NCBI GenBank assembly: GCA_024235875.1
Contig: JACKLP010000004.1
Span: 186,001-250,000, forward strand
Direction of reading: 5' to 3'
DNA length: 64,000 nt
Source: Burkholderiaceae bacterium
Lineage (GTDB): Bacteria; Pseudomonadota; Gammaproteobacteria; Burkholderiales; Burkholderiaceae_E
The position numbers and the translations under genes are program-made. Below are positions 19,650 through 28,700 of this stretch, piece after piece (within the stretch, counting starts at the first letter, position 1; every line of letters begins with the position of its first letter). Under the pieces are notes generated by a model, which was not told the origin of the DNA, did not search any database, and saw nothing but the letters and a program-made list of their open reading frames with translations.

Positions 19650-20089
19650 CAGTCCTGTTCCAGGCGCCTTGTGGGTCGCGGCCCCGAGGAATCACGCCAG
19701 GCACGCATTCCGATCGGCGGCCGGCCCCGGACGCGGCCACCTGCCCATCATTGGAAACGGGCGGAGAGCGCTGCCACAGGCGCACGCGACGAACGGTCGA
19801 TGCATTCGCCAGTCGGTCCGCTGCCAGCCGGTATCGCGACCCGCTCGCACCGATCCCGTCCGAATCGTTCGACGCGACCGAACCCGTGACGTCCAAGTAT
19901 GCTAGAAGGGCTTGCTCGAATCGACCGTGCGGATTTGCACCAAACCGGCGATTTATCGTTTCTCACCATTTGATCGGGGGAAACACCGGCCAACGACCCG
20001 GATCGTCGGCGATTCACGTGTGTTGCGCCATCAATACATATTCTCGATGCCGACCTGGGCGGTCGGCGAACAGAGGCGAAGGGGAAGAA
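19650..20089. other. intergenic region between divergent acyltransferase and SDR genes
   Basis: 440 bases with no supportable gene. The left half is as GC-rich as coding DNA, but no frame looks like a protein. The stretch from about 19895 to 20060 is clearly richer in A and T and is the likely promoter zone for the SDR/CoA-transferase pair. I see no terminator, repeat or RNA. Confidence 0.5.
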
Positions 20090-20830
20090 ATGACGACGGC
20101 GAGTTTCGACTTCACCGGCCGCACGGCGCTGGTCACCGGCGGGGTGTCCGGAATCGGTGCCGCGACCACCGCGGCCTTTCTCAATGCCGGCGCCCGGGTA
20201 CTGGCCTGCGGCCTCACCGACGCCGAGTTGGACGCGGCTCGCGGCGACGCGGTGCTGGGCCGTGCCGATGTCCGACGGCTCGACGTCACCGATCGAGCCG
20301 CGGTCGATGCGCTGATCGGGGGGCTCGACCGGCTCGACTATGTCGTGAATTGCGCCGGCATCATCCGTCGCGATGCCGAGCACGACCCCGACGTATTCGA
20401 CCAGGTGCTCGACGTGCACGTCAGCGGCAGCATGCGGGTCTCGAGCGCGGCGCGGCCGCTGCTCAAGGCCAGCGGCGGCGCGATCGTGATGATCGGCTCG
20501 GTGATGTCCTTCTTCGGCGGCCCGAAGCAGCCCGCCTACTCGGCCTCGAAAGGCGCGATCCGCAACCTGACGATGTCGCTGGCTTGCGCGTACGCACCTG
20601 ATGGCATCCGCGTCAACGCGGTGGCACCAGGCTGGGTCATGACCGAGTTGTCGCGCGGTGCGCGCGAGAACCCGGAACGCAACGCGATGATCATGGCGCG
20701 CACGCCGATCGGGCGCTGGGCCGAGCCCGCCGAGATCGCGGATCCGGTGCTGTTCCTTTGCTCGGACGCGGCACGCTACATGACCGGTACCGTGATGCCG
20801 GTCGACGGCGGCTACACCTCGGTCGGCTGA
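20090..20830 (+). CDS. short-chain dehydrogenase/reductase
   Basis: 246 residues. TGGVSGIG lies at residues 16-23, NCAGII near 87-92, Ser at 137, Tyr at 150 and Lys at 154 in YSASK, and PGWVMTELSRGA follows. GTVMPVDGGYTSVG closes the protein, as in many sugar-acid and 3-hydroxyacyl SDRs. The ATG at 20090 follows AGGGGAAGAA. The stop is 23 bases before the CoA-transferase, so the two form an operon; an oxidation coupled to CoA activation of the product is plausible. The frame is open upstream but that part has no SDR similarity. Confidence 0.9.
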   Translation: MTTASFDFTGRTALVTGGVSGIGAATTAAFLNAGARVLACGLTDAELDAARGDAVLGRADVRRLDVTDRAAVDALIGGLDRLDYVVNCAGIIRRDAEHDPDVFDQVLDVHVSGSMRVSSAARPLLKASGGAIVMIGSVMSFFGGPKQPAYSASKGAIRNLTMSLACAYAPDGIRVNAVAPGWVMTELSRGARENPERNAMIMARTPIGRWAEPAEIADPVLFLCSDAARYMTGTVMPVDGGYTSVG

Positions 20831-20853
20831 CGGGCGGGCAGGGAGTCGACACG

Positions 20854-22071
20854 ATGTTCGAACCGTTGAAGGGCGTGCGGGTCGTGGACCTGACCCAGGT
20901 GCTGGCCGGGCCCTATGCGACCTACCAGCTCGCGCTGATGGGGGCCGAGGTCATCAAGATCGAGCCACCGACAGGTGGCGACTGGACTCGTGCCGGCGCC
21001 TCGCTCCCGGGCCACGAGGGCCAGGGTATGGGCGCCATCTATCTGACCCAGAACGCGAACAAGCGCTCGGTCTCGCTCGATCTGAAGCGGCCGGGGGCGG
21101 TGGACGCGGTGCTGCGGCTGGTTGCGTCGGCCGACATCTTCGTCGAGAACTTCGCGCCCGGGACCGCCGCGCGCCTGGGGCTTTCCTTCGACGCGGTACG
21201 TGCCGCCAACCCGAAGATCCTCTATTGCTCGATCTCCGCCTATGGCCAGGACGGGCCGATCGGCCATCGCCCGGCCTACGATCATGTCGTCCAGGGCATG
21301 TGCGGGATCATGCGCGCCACCGGCACGGCCCAGACCGAACCCAACAAGGTCGGCGCGCCCTACATCGACTATGCAACGGGGCTGAACGCGGCGTTCGCGA
21401 TCGTCTCGGCGCTGCACCAGGTGCGCCAAAACGGCCAGGCGTTGCGGGTCGACGTCGCGATGCTCGATTCGGCCATGCTGCTGATGTCGTCGATGATCAC
21501 GCAGGCGCTGTCCCTGGGGACCGAACACCTGGCCAGTGGCAACGAGGCATTCAGCCGCAGTCCGGCGTCGGGCGCCTTCGAGACGCGTCGCGGCATCCTG
21601 ATGATCGCCGCCAACAATGAACGCCAGTTCGCGCGGCTCTGCCATGCGATCGGTCGTGCCGACCTGCTCGAGGATCCGGCCCTGGCCGACCCCGTCGAGC
21701 GTGCGAAGCGGGTCGACTCGCTTCGATCGGCCATTGCCGAGGCCATTGCCACGCGCACCGCCGACGAGTGGGAGCAGGTGCTGGACCAGGCGCGTGTGCC
21801 GGCAGCGCGGGTTCGCACGATCAACGAGGCGCTGCAGGGCGAGCAACTCGTTGCGCGGGGCATCGCGGCCGAGATCGCCGTCCCCGGCGCGACGCAGCCG
21901 GGCCATGTTCCCACGCTCGGCTTCAAGGTGGACGGCGAGGTGGTGGCGCCGAGTCGCCCGCCGCCGCGCCTCGGTGCCGACACCGAGGCGGTATTGCGCG
22001 AGGCCGGTATCGGCGACGATGCGCTGGCGGCGTTGCGCGCGAGCGGCGCGATCGCCGATCGGGCACGCTGA
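20854..22071 (+). CDS. class III CoA-transferase (CaiB/BaiF family)
   Basis: 405 residues. LKGVRVVDLTQVLAGPYATYQLALMGAEVIKIE is the classical opening, followed by NANKRSVSLDLKRP, ENFAPGTAARLGL and YCSISAYGQDGP. It should transfer CoA from a donor such as succinyl-CoA to a carboxylic acid through a covalent Asp intermediate. GGGAG lies eight bases before the ATG at 20854. It is co-transcribed with the preceding SDR and is only distantly similar to the CoA-transferase at 5937, so it is not a recent duplicate. Confidence 0.9.
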   Translation: MFEPLKGVRVVDLTQVLAGPYATYQLALMGAEVIKIEPPTGGDWTRAGASLPGHEGQGMGAIYLTQNANKRSVSLDLKRPGAVDAVLRLVASADIFVENFAPGTAARLGLSFDAVRAANPKILYCSISAYGQDGPIGHRPAYDHVVQGMCGIMRATGTAQTEPNKVGAPYIDYATGLNAAFAIVSALHQVRQNGQALRVDVAMLDSAMLLMSSMITQALSLGTEHLASGNEAFSRSPASGAFETRRGILMIAANNERQFARLCHAIGRADLLEDPALADPVERAKRVDSLRSAIAEAIATRTADEWEQVLDQARVPAARVRTINEALQGEQLVARGIAAEIAVPGATQPGHVPTLGFKVDGEVVAPSRPPPRLGADTEAVLREAGIGDDALAALRASGAIADRAR

Positions 22072-22259
22072 GCACGCGCACGGGTCCGGGCGGGCGGCCC
22101 GCCTGACCGGGCCCACTCGCGCCGACGCCGCACGGCGACGGACGCGGCGCGTAACCTTTCTCGGGAAATGGGGTATCTCGCAAGCAGGCATTTCAACCGT
22201 CTGCTCGGAAGTCTTCTCGCATCGTTTCGGATGCGGGGGCGATCCTGCGGGAGTCCACC

Positions 22260-22856
22260 ATCGAAGCGCTCACGGGAATTGTCGGCGCAGCCCTTCTCGC
22301 CGTCGGCCTGGCCTATCCGGCGCTCGACCGATCATCGCAGAGCGGGCAGGCGCTGACGTTTGAATCACTGAACAGCACCGCCGCCGATCGCGACATTCGA
22401 CTCGATCTGATCACCTGGTACGGGCGCGGCAAGGCGCTTGGCGCCGGCGCCGACGTGCGCGTCTCGCTGACCGCCGCCCACGCGCATGGCCGGCTCACCC
22501 GCCTGGCCGGGCGCTGGGAGGACGCGGACCTGCGCGAGGAGACGGTTGCCAGCGCGGGGACGGGGCTCGGTCTGGGCGCCGAGCTGCGGCGCGGTCTGCT
22601 ATCTGCCGGTGCGTTCCGGCTGCAGGCGCAGGGGGGCTGGAGCGCGATGCTGTTCGATCGTCGCTTTCCCGCGGGTGGCACGACCTACAACGGCCTGATT
22701 CGAGTGGGGCTGCTGGCCGACGTCGCCATCGGGGGGCACACCCGTGTGGGCGTCGGTTGGCGCTGGGCCCACCTCTCGAACGGTCAGGGCGTCGTGCCAC
22801 GCAACCCGGGCCTCGATGCCCGGGGGGTGTGGCTGGGCCTGGCGTCGAGCTTCTAG
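22260..22856 (+). CDS. PagL-like lipid A deacylase (acyloxyacyl hydrolase), start codon abnormal
   Basis: The frame reads as a secreted beta-barrel: a signal-like stretch (LTGIVGAALLAVGLAYPA), alternating strands, and the PagL signature AHLSNGQGVVPRNPGLD near the C-terminus, ending in Phe. Numbered from 22260, His171 and Ser173 fit the PagL catalytic pair; Asp186 stands where many members have Glu or Asp. The oddity is the start. The first ordinary start codon in frame is a GTG at 22455, inside the barrel. The natural position, after GGGAG and a six-base spacer at 22249-22259, is ATC. Either a rare ATC start, a start-codon mutation or a sequencing error is possible. The 3' end overlaps the convergent formate dehydrogenase gene by four bases. 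Confidence 0.6.
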   Translation: MEALTGIVGAALLAVGLAYPALDRSSQSGQALTFESLNSTAADRDIRLDLITWYGRGKALGAGADVRVSLTAAHAHGRLTRLAGRWEDADLREETVASAGTGLGLGAELRRGLLSAGAFRLQAQGGWSAMLFDRRFPAGGTTYNGLIRVGLLADVAIGGHTRVGVGWRWAHLSNGQGVVPRNPGLDARGVWLGLASSF

Positions 22857-23917
22857 CGCTGCTCGGGCCGAACGCCTTTCTGCTGCATCTCGGCGTACCA
22901 CAGGTCGTGGTGCTGCTTGGCCCAGGCTACGTCGACCCGGCCGGTCGACATGCCCTCGAGCGAGCCTTCGGTCCCGAGGGTGCCGATGTACACATGGCCG
23001 ATCGCCACGGCCATCACCAGCAGCGCGCAAGCAGCGTGCACGATGAGCATCGTTTGCGCCTGGTCCCGCGGGAGCGCCGGGTCGAGGATCAGGTACAGCC
23101 CGGTCACGATGACCGCGACGCCGAAGGTGGCGAGCAACCAGAACCACAGCTTCTCACCGGCGTTCATGCGCCCGGCGGACGAATGTCCGCGACCGATCAG
23201 GCCACCGCCCGACAGGAACCACTTGATGTCGGTGCCATTGGGAATGTTCGCCGGCAGCAGCTTGAGCAGCAACAGCACGAGCGAGACGCCGAACACCGGG
23301 CCCGAATAGTTGTGCAGGATCTTGCCGAGCGCCATCCAGGCGGCGAACGCGTCCTTGCCGATGACCGGGATCAACACGTTGCGTCCGTAGAGCATGGACA
23401 GCCCCGTGACGAGCAGGATCACGAAGCTGATCGCCACCAGCGCGTGCAGCAGGCGCTCGAGCGCACTCCAGCGCGGCACCGTCATGCCGCTGCGCCCGCC
23501 TTCGATCTTGACCCGTCCGCGCAACAGGTGAAAGAGCACGATCAGCACCGCCATGACGGCCAAGGCGACGCTGCCCCAGAACGCGATCGGACCGTTGCGC
23601 AAGGCCCGCCAGTTCACGCCGCCGTTCTGGATCAGCACGCCGGCCTCGGGGCCTCGAACGGCGGTGTAGCCGGCGTTGCCGGCGCGAACGGCCTTCCAGT
23701 AGTTCGCTCGTGGATTGGATTCGCCAAACCCCTTGTCGAGCTCGGGCGTGGCCGAGGCCTGGGCGGCCGAGGTCTGCGCCTGTGCCTGCGGGCCGGCGCC
23801 ATCATCGAGCAACAGGCCGGTGAATGGCAGGGCGAGCGACAGCAGCACGATCGCGGCGATCGCGCCCAGCATCATCGCGAGCCGACGCGTGGCCGGCCTG
23901 GATTTCACGTTGTTCAC
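22853..23917 (-). CDS. fdoI: formate dehydrogenase cytochrome b (gamma) subunit
   Basis: 354 residues. A cleavable-looking N-terminal hydrophobic segment and a periplasmic stretch with YTAVRGPEAGVLIQNGGVNWRALRNGP precede four membrane helices. The domain contains RWSALERLLHALVAISFV, LHNYSGPVFG and MLIVHAACALLVMAVAIGHVYIG, which supply the His ligands for two b hemes. It takes electrons from the iron-sulfur subunit to quinone. The GTG at 23917 is chosen because GAGGAG lies seven bases upstream. The gene is last in the minus-strand formate dehydrogenase operon. Confidence 0.92.
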   Translation of the reverse strand: MNNVKSRPATRRLAMMLGAIAAIVLLSLALPFTGLLLDDGAGPQAQAQTSAAQASATPELDKGFGESNPRANYWKAVRAGNAGYTAVRGPEAGVLIQNGGVNWRALRNGPIAFWGSVALAVMAVLIVLFHLLRGRVKIEGGRSGMTVPRWSALERLLHALVAISFVILLVTGLSMLYGRNVLIPVIGKDAFAAWMALGKILHNYSGPVFGVSLVLLLLKLLPANIPNGTDIKWFLSGGGLIGRGHSSAGRMNAGEKLWFWLLATFGVAVIVTGLYLILDPALPRDQAQTMLIVHAACALLVMAVAIGHVYIGTLGTEGSLEGMSTGRVDVAWAKQHHDLWYAEMQQKGVRPEQR

Positions 23918-23927
23918 GGCAGGCTCC

Positions 23928-24128
23928 TCATCGGTCGGTCTGCACGAGCGCGAAGCGCTTGGCCAGCGCCTCGGCGTGGGCCGCATCGGCGGCCTTCTTC
24001 ACGAGCGGATCGGTCTTGCCCGAATACTGGCCCGGTGCGTGCAGCTGCGCACTGGACGGGTAGTCGGTGCACCCCGAAATGACGGACCCGAGCGCCGCGG
24101 CGAGCGCGGCGAACATGATCGATCGCAT
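23928..24128 (-). CDS. small lipoprotein in the formate dehydrogenase operon
   Basis: 66 residues from the ATG at 24128 (an ATG two codons earlier, at 24134, is too close to the GAGGG site). The N-terminus MRSIMFAALAAALGSVISGC carries a lipobox ISGC at residue 20. The mature part is short, polar and helical (DPLVKKAADAAHAEALAKRFALVQTDR). It is inserted between the beta and gamma subunit genes with gaps of 15 and 10 bases, so it is co-expressed and may tether or stabilise the periplasmic enzyme. Function unproven. Confidence 0.72.
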   Translation of the reverse strand: MRSIMFAALAAALGSVISGCTDYPSSAQLHAPGQYSGKTDPLVKKAADAAHAEALAKRFALVQTDR

Positions 24129-24143
24129 GGCCATTTCCCTCGC

Positions 24144-24728
24144 TCAGCTTCCGTAGGCCTTGCTCCAACCCCAGGTCTGCGGGCGTCCGCCGCGCCGCAG
24201 CACGCGTTCGCGGAACAGGTCGGCGACCCGGTCCCCGTCGCCGGCCAGCAAGGCCTTGGTCGAGCACATCTCGGCACAGATCGGCAGCTTGCCCTGCGCA
24301 ATGCGGTTGGCGCCGTACTTCTCGTACTCCTCGGGGGAGTTGTCGGCCTCGGGGCCCCCGGCGCAGAAGGTGCACTTGTCCATCTTGCCCCGCACCCCGA
24401 AGGCCTCGGCCTTCGGATACTGGGGCGCACCGAACGGACAGGCATAGAAGCAATAGCCGCAGCCAATGCACTGGTCCTTGTCGTGCAGGACCACGCCGTC
24501 GGGCGTGGTGTAGAAGCAGTCGACCGGGCACACCGCCATGCAGGGCGCATCGGTGCAGTGCATGCAGGCGACCGAGATCGACTTCTCGCCGGCCTCGCCA
24601 TCCTTGAGCGTGACCACTCGACGCCGGTTCACCCCCCAGGGCACCTCGTGCTCGTTCTTGCACGCGGTCACGCAGCCGTTGCATTCGATGCAGCGCTCCG
24701 CGTCACAGAGAAACTTCATTCTGGCCAT
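24144..24728 (-). CDS. fdoH: formate dehydrogenase iron-sulfur (beta) subunit
   Basis: 194 residues with four 4Fe-4S cysteine clusters: CDAERCIECNGCVTACK, CMHCTDAPCMAVCPVDC, CIGCGYCFYACPFGAP and the C-terminal group CTFCAGG...CAEMC. Length fits the short FDH3-type beta subunit without a membrane anchor. It relays electrons from the molybdopterin subunit to cytochrome b. GAGGAG eight bases before the ATG at 24728 supports that start over the ATG at 24719. It lies directly after the catalytic gene. Confidence 0.94.
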   Translation of the reverse strand: MARMKFLCDAERCIECNGCVTACKNEHEVPWGVNRRRVVTLKDGEAGEKSISVACMHCTDAPCMAVCPVDCFYTTPDGVVLHDKDQCIGCGYCFYACPFGAPQYPKAEAFGVRGKMDKCTFCAGGPEADNSPEEYEKYGANRIAQGKLPICAEMCSTKALLAGDGDRVADLFRERVLRRGGRPQTWGWSKAYGS

Positions 24729-24762
24729 TTGATCTCTCCTCGACGTCCGTGCCGGTTGCGCG

Positions 24763-27645
24763 TCAGGCGGCGCTGATCCGGCACAGCGAGCACTTGGTTT
24801 CCTGCATCTGCGTGACCGAGTCGTAGCCGTAGGTCATCGCCGTGTTCACCGCCTCGCCGAGCACGTAGGGATCGGCGCCCTGCGGATACTTGCTGCGCAG
24901 GTCCTTGCCCTGGAAGTGGCCGGCAAAATGGAAGGGCGAGAATGCGACGCCCGCCGCGACCCGGCGGGTGATCATGGCCTTGACCTTGATCTTCGCGCCC
25001 TCGGGCGTGGCGACCCACACCATCTGGCCGTCCCGAATGCCGGCGTCGTTGGCATCCTTGGGGTTGATCTCGACGAACATGTCCTGCTGCAGCTCGGCCA
25101 GCCAGGGGTTGGACCGGGACTCGTCGCCGCCGCCCTCGTACTCGACCAGGCGGCCGCTGGTGAGGATGATCGGGAACGCCTTGGAGTGGTCCTTGGCCTG
25201 GATCGACTGATAGCGCGTGGGCAGGCGCCAGAAGCTCTTGCGATCGGCATAGGTCGGGTACTTCTCGACCAGGTCGCGCCGGCTGGTATAGAGCGGCTCG
25301 CGATGGATCGGGACCGGGTCCGGGAAGGTCCAGACGATCGCACGGGCCTTGGCGTTGCCGTAGGGCGCGCAACCGTGCTTGATCGCCACGCGCTGGATGC
25401 CGCCAGAGAGGTCGGTCTTCCAGTTCTTGCCCTGGGCGGCCTTCTGCTCGGCCTCGGTCAGGTCGTTCCACCAGCCCAGCTTCTGCAGCAAGGCGGCGGT
25501 GAACTCGGGGTAGCCGTCCTTGATTTCCGATCCCTTGGAGTACGACCCCTCGGCGAGCAGGTTCGCGCCCTTGTACTCGACGCCGAAGCGGGCCCGGAAT
25601 GGCATGCCGCCTTCCATGACCGACTTGCTCACGTCGTACAGGTTCGGCGAGCCCGGGTGCTTGAGCTCCGGCGTTCCCCAGCACGGCCACGGCAGGCCGT
25701 AGAAGTCGCCGTTGGCCGGCCCACCCTCGGCCTTGAGCGTGGTGGTGTCGAAGGTGTGCCAGTTCTTCTGGTGCGCCTTGAGCCGCTCGGGGCTCTGGCC
25801 CGTGTAGCCGATCGTCCACATGCCGCGGTTGAGTTCGCGCAGGATGTCTTCGATCAAGGGCTCGTCCTTCTCGACCTTGATGTGCTTGAACATCTCCTTC
25901 TCGAAACCCAGCTTCTTCGCGAACTGGTACATGATCGTGTGATCGGGCCTCGATTCGAACAAGGGCTCGATCACCTTGTCGCGCCACTGCAGCGAGCGAT
26001 TCGACGCGGTCACCGAACCGTAGGTCTCGAACTGCGTGCAGGCCGGCAGCAGGTAGGCGCCGTCCTTGCGGTCGTGCATGACGGCGGTCGCGGTCGGGTA
26101 GGGGTCGACGACGACGAGGAGATCGAGTTTCTCCATCGCCTTCTTCATCTCGGGCCCGCGCGTCTGCGAGTTGGGTGCGTGGCCCCACATGAACACGGCC
26201 CGGAAGTTGTCCTTCTGGGCGACGTTGCCCTTGTCCTCGAGCACGCCGTCGATCCAGCGCGACACCGGGATGCCCTTGGTGTTCATCACGTGCACGCGCT
26301 TGTCGGCCGGGCCCTCGTACTTGCCGTCGTCGAAGCGTGCCTTGAGGTAGCCGAAGTCGACATCCCAGACACGCGCCCAGTGCTTCCAGGAACCCTCGGC
26401 CAGTCCGTAGTAGCCCGGCAGGGTGTCGGCGAGCACGCCGAGGTCGGTGGCGCCCTGCACGTTGTCATGACCGCGGAAGATGTTCGCGCCGCCGCCCGAG
26501 ACGCCCATGTTGCCCAGTGCAAGCTGGAAATTGCAGTAGGCGCGGGTGTTGTTGTTGCCGATCGTGTGCTGGGTACCGCCCATGCACCAGATGAAGGTGC
26601 CCGGCTTGTTCTTGGCCATCAGTTCGGCGGCCTTGAAGCAGGTTTCCTTGTCGACCCCCGTGACCCGCTCGGTTTCCTCGGGCGTCCACTTGGCGACTTC
26701 CTTGCGGATCTCGTCCATGCCGAAGACCCGGCTCTTGATGAAGACGTCGTCCTGCCAGTTGTTCTCGAAGATGTGCCAGAGCATGCCCCAGATGATCGCG
26801 ACATCGGTGCCCGGTCGGATGCGGACATAGTGGTCGGCGTGCGCGGCGGTGCGCGTGAAGCGCGGGTCGATCACCAGCAGCTTCGCGCCGGCCTCCTTGG
26901 CGCGGAACACATGCTGCAGGCTGACCGGATGTGCCTCGGCCGGGTTGCCGCCGATGATCAGGATCGACTTGGAATTGTGGATGTCGTTGTACGAGTTGGT
27001 CATCGCGCCGTAGCCCCAGGTGTTGGCAACACCCGCGACCGTGGTCGAATGACAGATCCGCGCCTGGTGGTCGATGTTGTTCGTGCCCCAGAAGGCGGCG
27101 AACTTCCGATACAGGTAGGCCTGTTCGTTGTTGAACTTGGCCGAGCCGAGCCAGAAGACCGAATCGGGGCCGGACTCCTTGCGAATGGCGAGCAGCTTGT
27201 CGCCGATCTCGTTGATGGCCTCGTCCCACTTGATACGCTGCCACTTGCCGTCGACCAGCTTCATCGGGTACTTGAGCCGGCGCTCGCCGTGCCCGTGCTC
27301 GCGCACCGACGCGCCCTTGGCGCAGTGCGCGCCGAGGTTGAACGGGTGGTCGAAGGCCGGCTCCTGCCCGGTCCACACGCCATTCTGGGTCTCGGCGTAG
27401 ATGCCACAGCCGACCGAGCAATGGGTGCAGATCGTGCGAACGGTCTTGATATCGCCGCTGCGCTTGGTGCCCGCCGCGTCGGCGCGTCGGATCATGCCCG
27501 GCGAGAGGCTCGCGCCGACCGCCGCGGCGCCACCCGCGGCCAGGCCGGAGTTGCGCAGGAAATCGCGGCGGGTGACGCCGACGCCCGTGACCTGGCCACG
27601 ATCGCCGCGTGCCGCTGCATCACTGTTGACTCTTCTCAATTTCAT
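24763..27645 (-). CDS. fdhA: formate dehydrogenase catalytic (alpha) subunit, molybdopterin type
   Basis: 960 residues. A twin-arginine signal TRRDFLRNSGLAAGG starts at residue 25, so the enzyme is exported folded. The first 4Fe-4S cluster is bound by Cys73, Cys76, Cys80 and Cys108. The metal ligand position, selenocysteine in E. coli FdnG, is Cys198 in ARICHSTT, so this is a Cys-type enzyme and needs no SECIS element. GNNNTRAYCNFQLALGNMG and SGRLVEYEGGG are cofactor-binding stretches, and the C-terminus ends in CSLCRISAA. It oxidises formate to CO2 on the periplasmic side. AGGAG precedes the ATG at 27645. Confidence 0.95.
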   Translation of the reverse strand: MKLRRVNSDAAARGDRGQVTGVGVTRRDFLRNSGLAAGGAAAVGASLSPGMIRRADAAGTKRSGDIKTVRTICTHCSVGCGIYAETQNGVWTGQEPAFDHPFNLGAHCAKGASVREHGHGERRLKYPMKLVDGKWQRIKWDEAINEIGDKLLAIRKESGPDSVFWLGSAKFNNEQAYLYRKFAAFWGTNNIDHQARICHSTTVAGVANTWGYGAMTNSYNDIHNSKSILIIGGNPAEAHPVSLQHVFRAKEAGAKLLVIDPRFTRTAAHADHYVRIRPGTDVAIIWGMLWHIFENNWQDDVFIKSRVFGMDEIRKEVAKWTPEETERVTGVDKETCFKAAELMAKNKPGTFIWCMGGTQHTIGNNNTRAYCNFQLALGNMGVSGGGANIFRGHDNVQGATDLGVLADTLPGYYGLAEGSWKHWARVWDVDFGYLKARFDDGKYEGPADKRVHVMNTKGIPVSRWIDGVLEDKGNVAQKDNFRAVFMWGHAPNSQTRGPEMKKAMEKLDLLVVVDPYPTATAVMHDRKDGAYLLPACTQFETYGSVTASNRSLQWRDKVIEPLFESRPDHTIMYQFAKKLGFEKEMFKHIKVEKDEPLIEDILRELNRGMWTIGYTGQSPERLKAHQKNWHTFDTTTLKAEGGPANGDFYGLPWPCWGTPELKHPGSPNLYDVSKSVMEGGMPFRARFGVEYKGANLLAEGSYSKGSEIKDGYPEFTAALLQKLGWWNDLTEAEQKAAQGKNWKTDLSGGIQRVAIKHGCAPYGNAKARAIVWTFPDPVPIHREPLYTSRRDLVEKYPTYADRKSFWRLPTRYQSIQAKDHSKAFPIILTSGRLVEYEGGGDESRSNPWLAELQQDMFVEINPKDANDAGIRDGQMVWVATPEGAKIKVKAMITRRVAAGVAFSPFHFAGHFQGKDLRSKYPQGADPYVLGEAVNTAMTYGYDSVTQMQETKCSLCRISAA

Positions 27646-27668
27646 CGCTTGCTCCTGACGTCCCGGGC

Positions 27669-27878
27669 TCAGAGGCCGGCCGTGCGGTAGTAGTCGCGGA
27701 TGTGATCGGTCTCGTGGTAGCCACGGCTCGCGGCTTCGTGGGCCGGCTTGTCCGGCGTTGCCGCGGCCTCGGCGCGGGTCGCGGCGAGCGCGACAGCGGC
27801 CAGCGCCGGCGTGGCGGCCAGCTCGCGCAGTGCGCGCCGGCGTGGCGTGTCGATCGGTGCGGATTCGTTCTTCTTCAT
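27669..27878 (-). CDS. formate dehydrogenase region TAT-signal protein
   Basis: 69 residues. It starts MKKNESAPIDTPRRRALRE, a twin-arginine-like head, then ATPALAAVALAATRAEA, and ends in a short polar tail rich in aromatic and charged residues (HETDHIRDYYRTAGL). This size, position and ending match the family of small TAT-target proteins that always precede respiratory formate dehydrogenase catalytic genes. It may assist assembly or export of the alpha subunit; the precise role is not known. AGGAG lies ten bases upstream of the ATG at 27878. Confidence 0.82.
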   Translation of the reverse strand: MKKNESAPIDTPRRRALRELAATPALAAVALAATRAEAAATPDKPAHEAASRGYHETDHIRDYYRTAGL

Positions 27879-27898
27879 CTGTGCAACTCCTGGCGGCA

Positions 27899-28561
27899 TC
27901 AGCGCCGCATCGACAGGTATCGGGTCTCGAGTTCGACGAACGCGCGGCCGAACCGGCCCACGCTGCGGTAGAAGTGCGCCGATGGTGCGCGCTGCAAGTC
28001 GGTGAAGAAGCGCTCGAGCCACGGCGACAGGTGGCGCTCGAAGAAGTGCTTCTGGGTTTCGAACGGCGCCCGGTCCTGGGCGAGCATGGACATCACCTCG
28101 CACAGGGCGGCGACATGGTCCTCGGGCTCGGTGACATGGCCCTGGCGCTCGAAGCCGAGTTCGGCGAGGTCCTCGCGCAGGCGGCCGAGCGGCCGCTCCA
28201 TCAGGAAACCGGTCAGGTACCAGCTTGCATACGGGACCAACTCGCCACGGCCCAGCCCGATGAACAAGGCCTCGTATTCGGCAGCGATCTGGTCGGTTGG
28301 TGCCTCGGCGGCCGCGCGCACGAGCTCACGAAGCGCCGATGCAGCCTCGTCGGGTTCGGCGATGTCGGTCGGCTGCGCTTGCAGCGCGGTGCATAGGTCG
28401 GGGCCGGGTGCCTGGCGCAGGAGCGCGGCCAGCAGGCCGTAGGTGCCGACACGAAGCGCGATGTCGTCGCCGGGTTCGGCCGGGTCCGGGTCTTGGCCGC
28501 CGATGGCGGACGAGGCATCGGATGGCTCGTGTGCACTGGGGCTGCGCATGCTTGACAGCAT
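27899..28561 (-). CDS. TorD/DmsD-family molybdoenzyme chaperone
   Basis: 220 residues, mostly helical. The segments RVGTYGLLAALLRQAP, IAAEYEALFIGLGRGELVPYASWYLTGFLMERPL and EPEDHVAALCEVMSML match the TorD family, including the E-P-x-D-H motif. Chaperones of this family bind the TAT signal of a molybdoenzyme, here most likely the formate dehydrogenase alpha subunit, and delay export until the cofactor is inserted. The ATG at 28561 has GGAGGAG upstream; a second ATG at 28549 lacks one. The acidic N-terminal 40 residues are an extension. Confidence 0.88.
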   Translation of the reverse strand: MLSSMRSPSAHEPSDASSAIGGQDPDPAEPGDDIALRVGTYGLLAALLRQAPGPDLCTALQAQPTDIAEPDEAASALRELVRAAAEAPTDQIAAEYEALFIGLGRGELVPYASWYLTGFLMERPLGRLREDLAELGFERQGHVTEPEDHVAALCEVMSMLAQDRAPFETQKHFFERHLSPWLERFFTDLQRAPSAHFYRSVGRFGRAFVELETRYLSMRR

Positions 28562-28700
28562 CGGTGACGGTCTCCTCCCTGTGGGCAGCGTCACGCAATC
28601 GTTTTGCCTGAACATCGGAACACAGGTTCCGATCGATCTCAAGGATTTTATCGAAGGCCGGCAAGTTCGTGTGGATCGTTTTGTCTTGTCGACGGATCGA

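Noticed and set aside
24763..27645. Possible selenocysteine in the formate dehydrogenase
   Set aside because: The position is an ordinary Cys codon (Cys198) and no in-frame TGA occurs.
24916..27690. Very long open frame opposite the formate dehydrogenase alpha gene
   Set aside because: It mirrors fdhA in a GC-rich codon pattern and its product is a Val/Asp/Gly-rich string with no domain; the minus-strand gene has full motifs.
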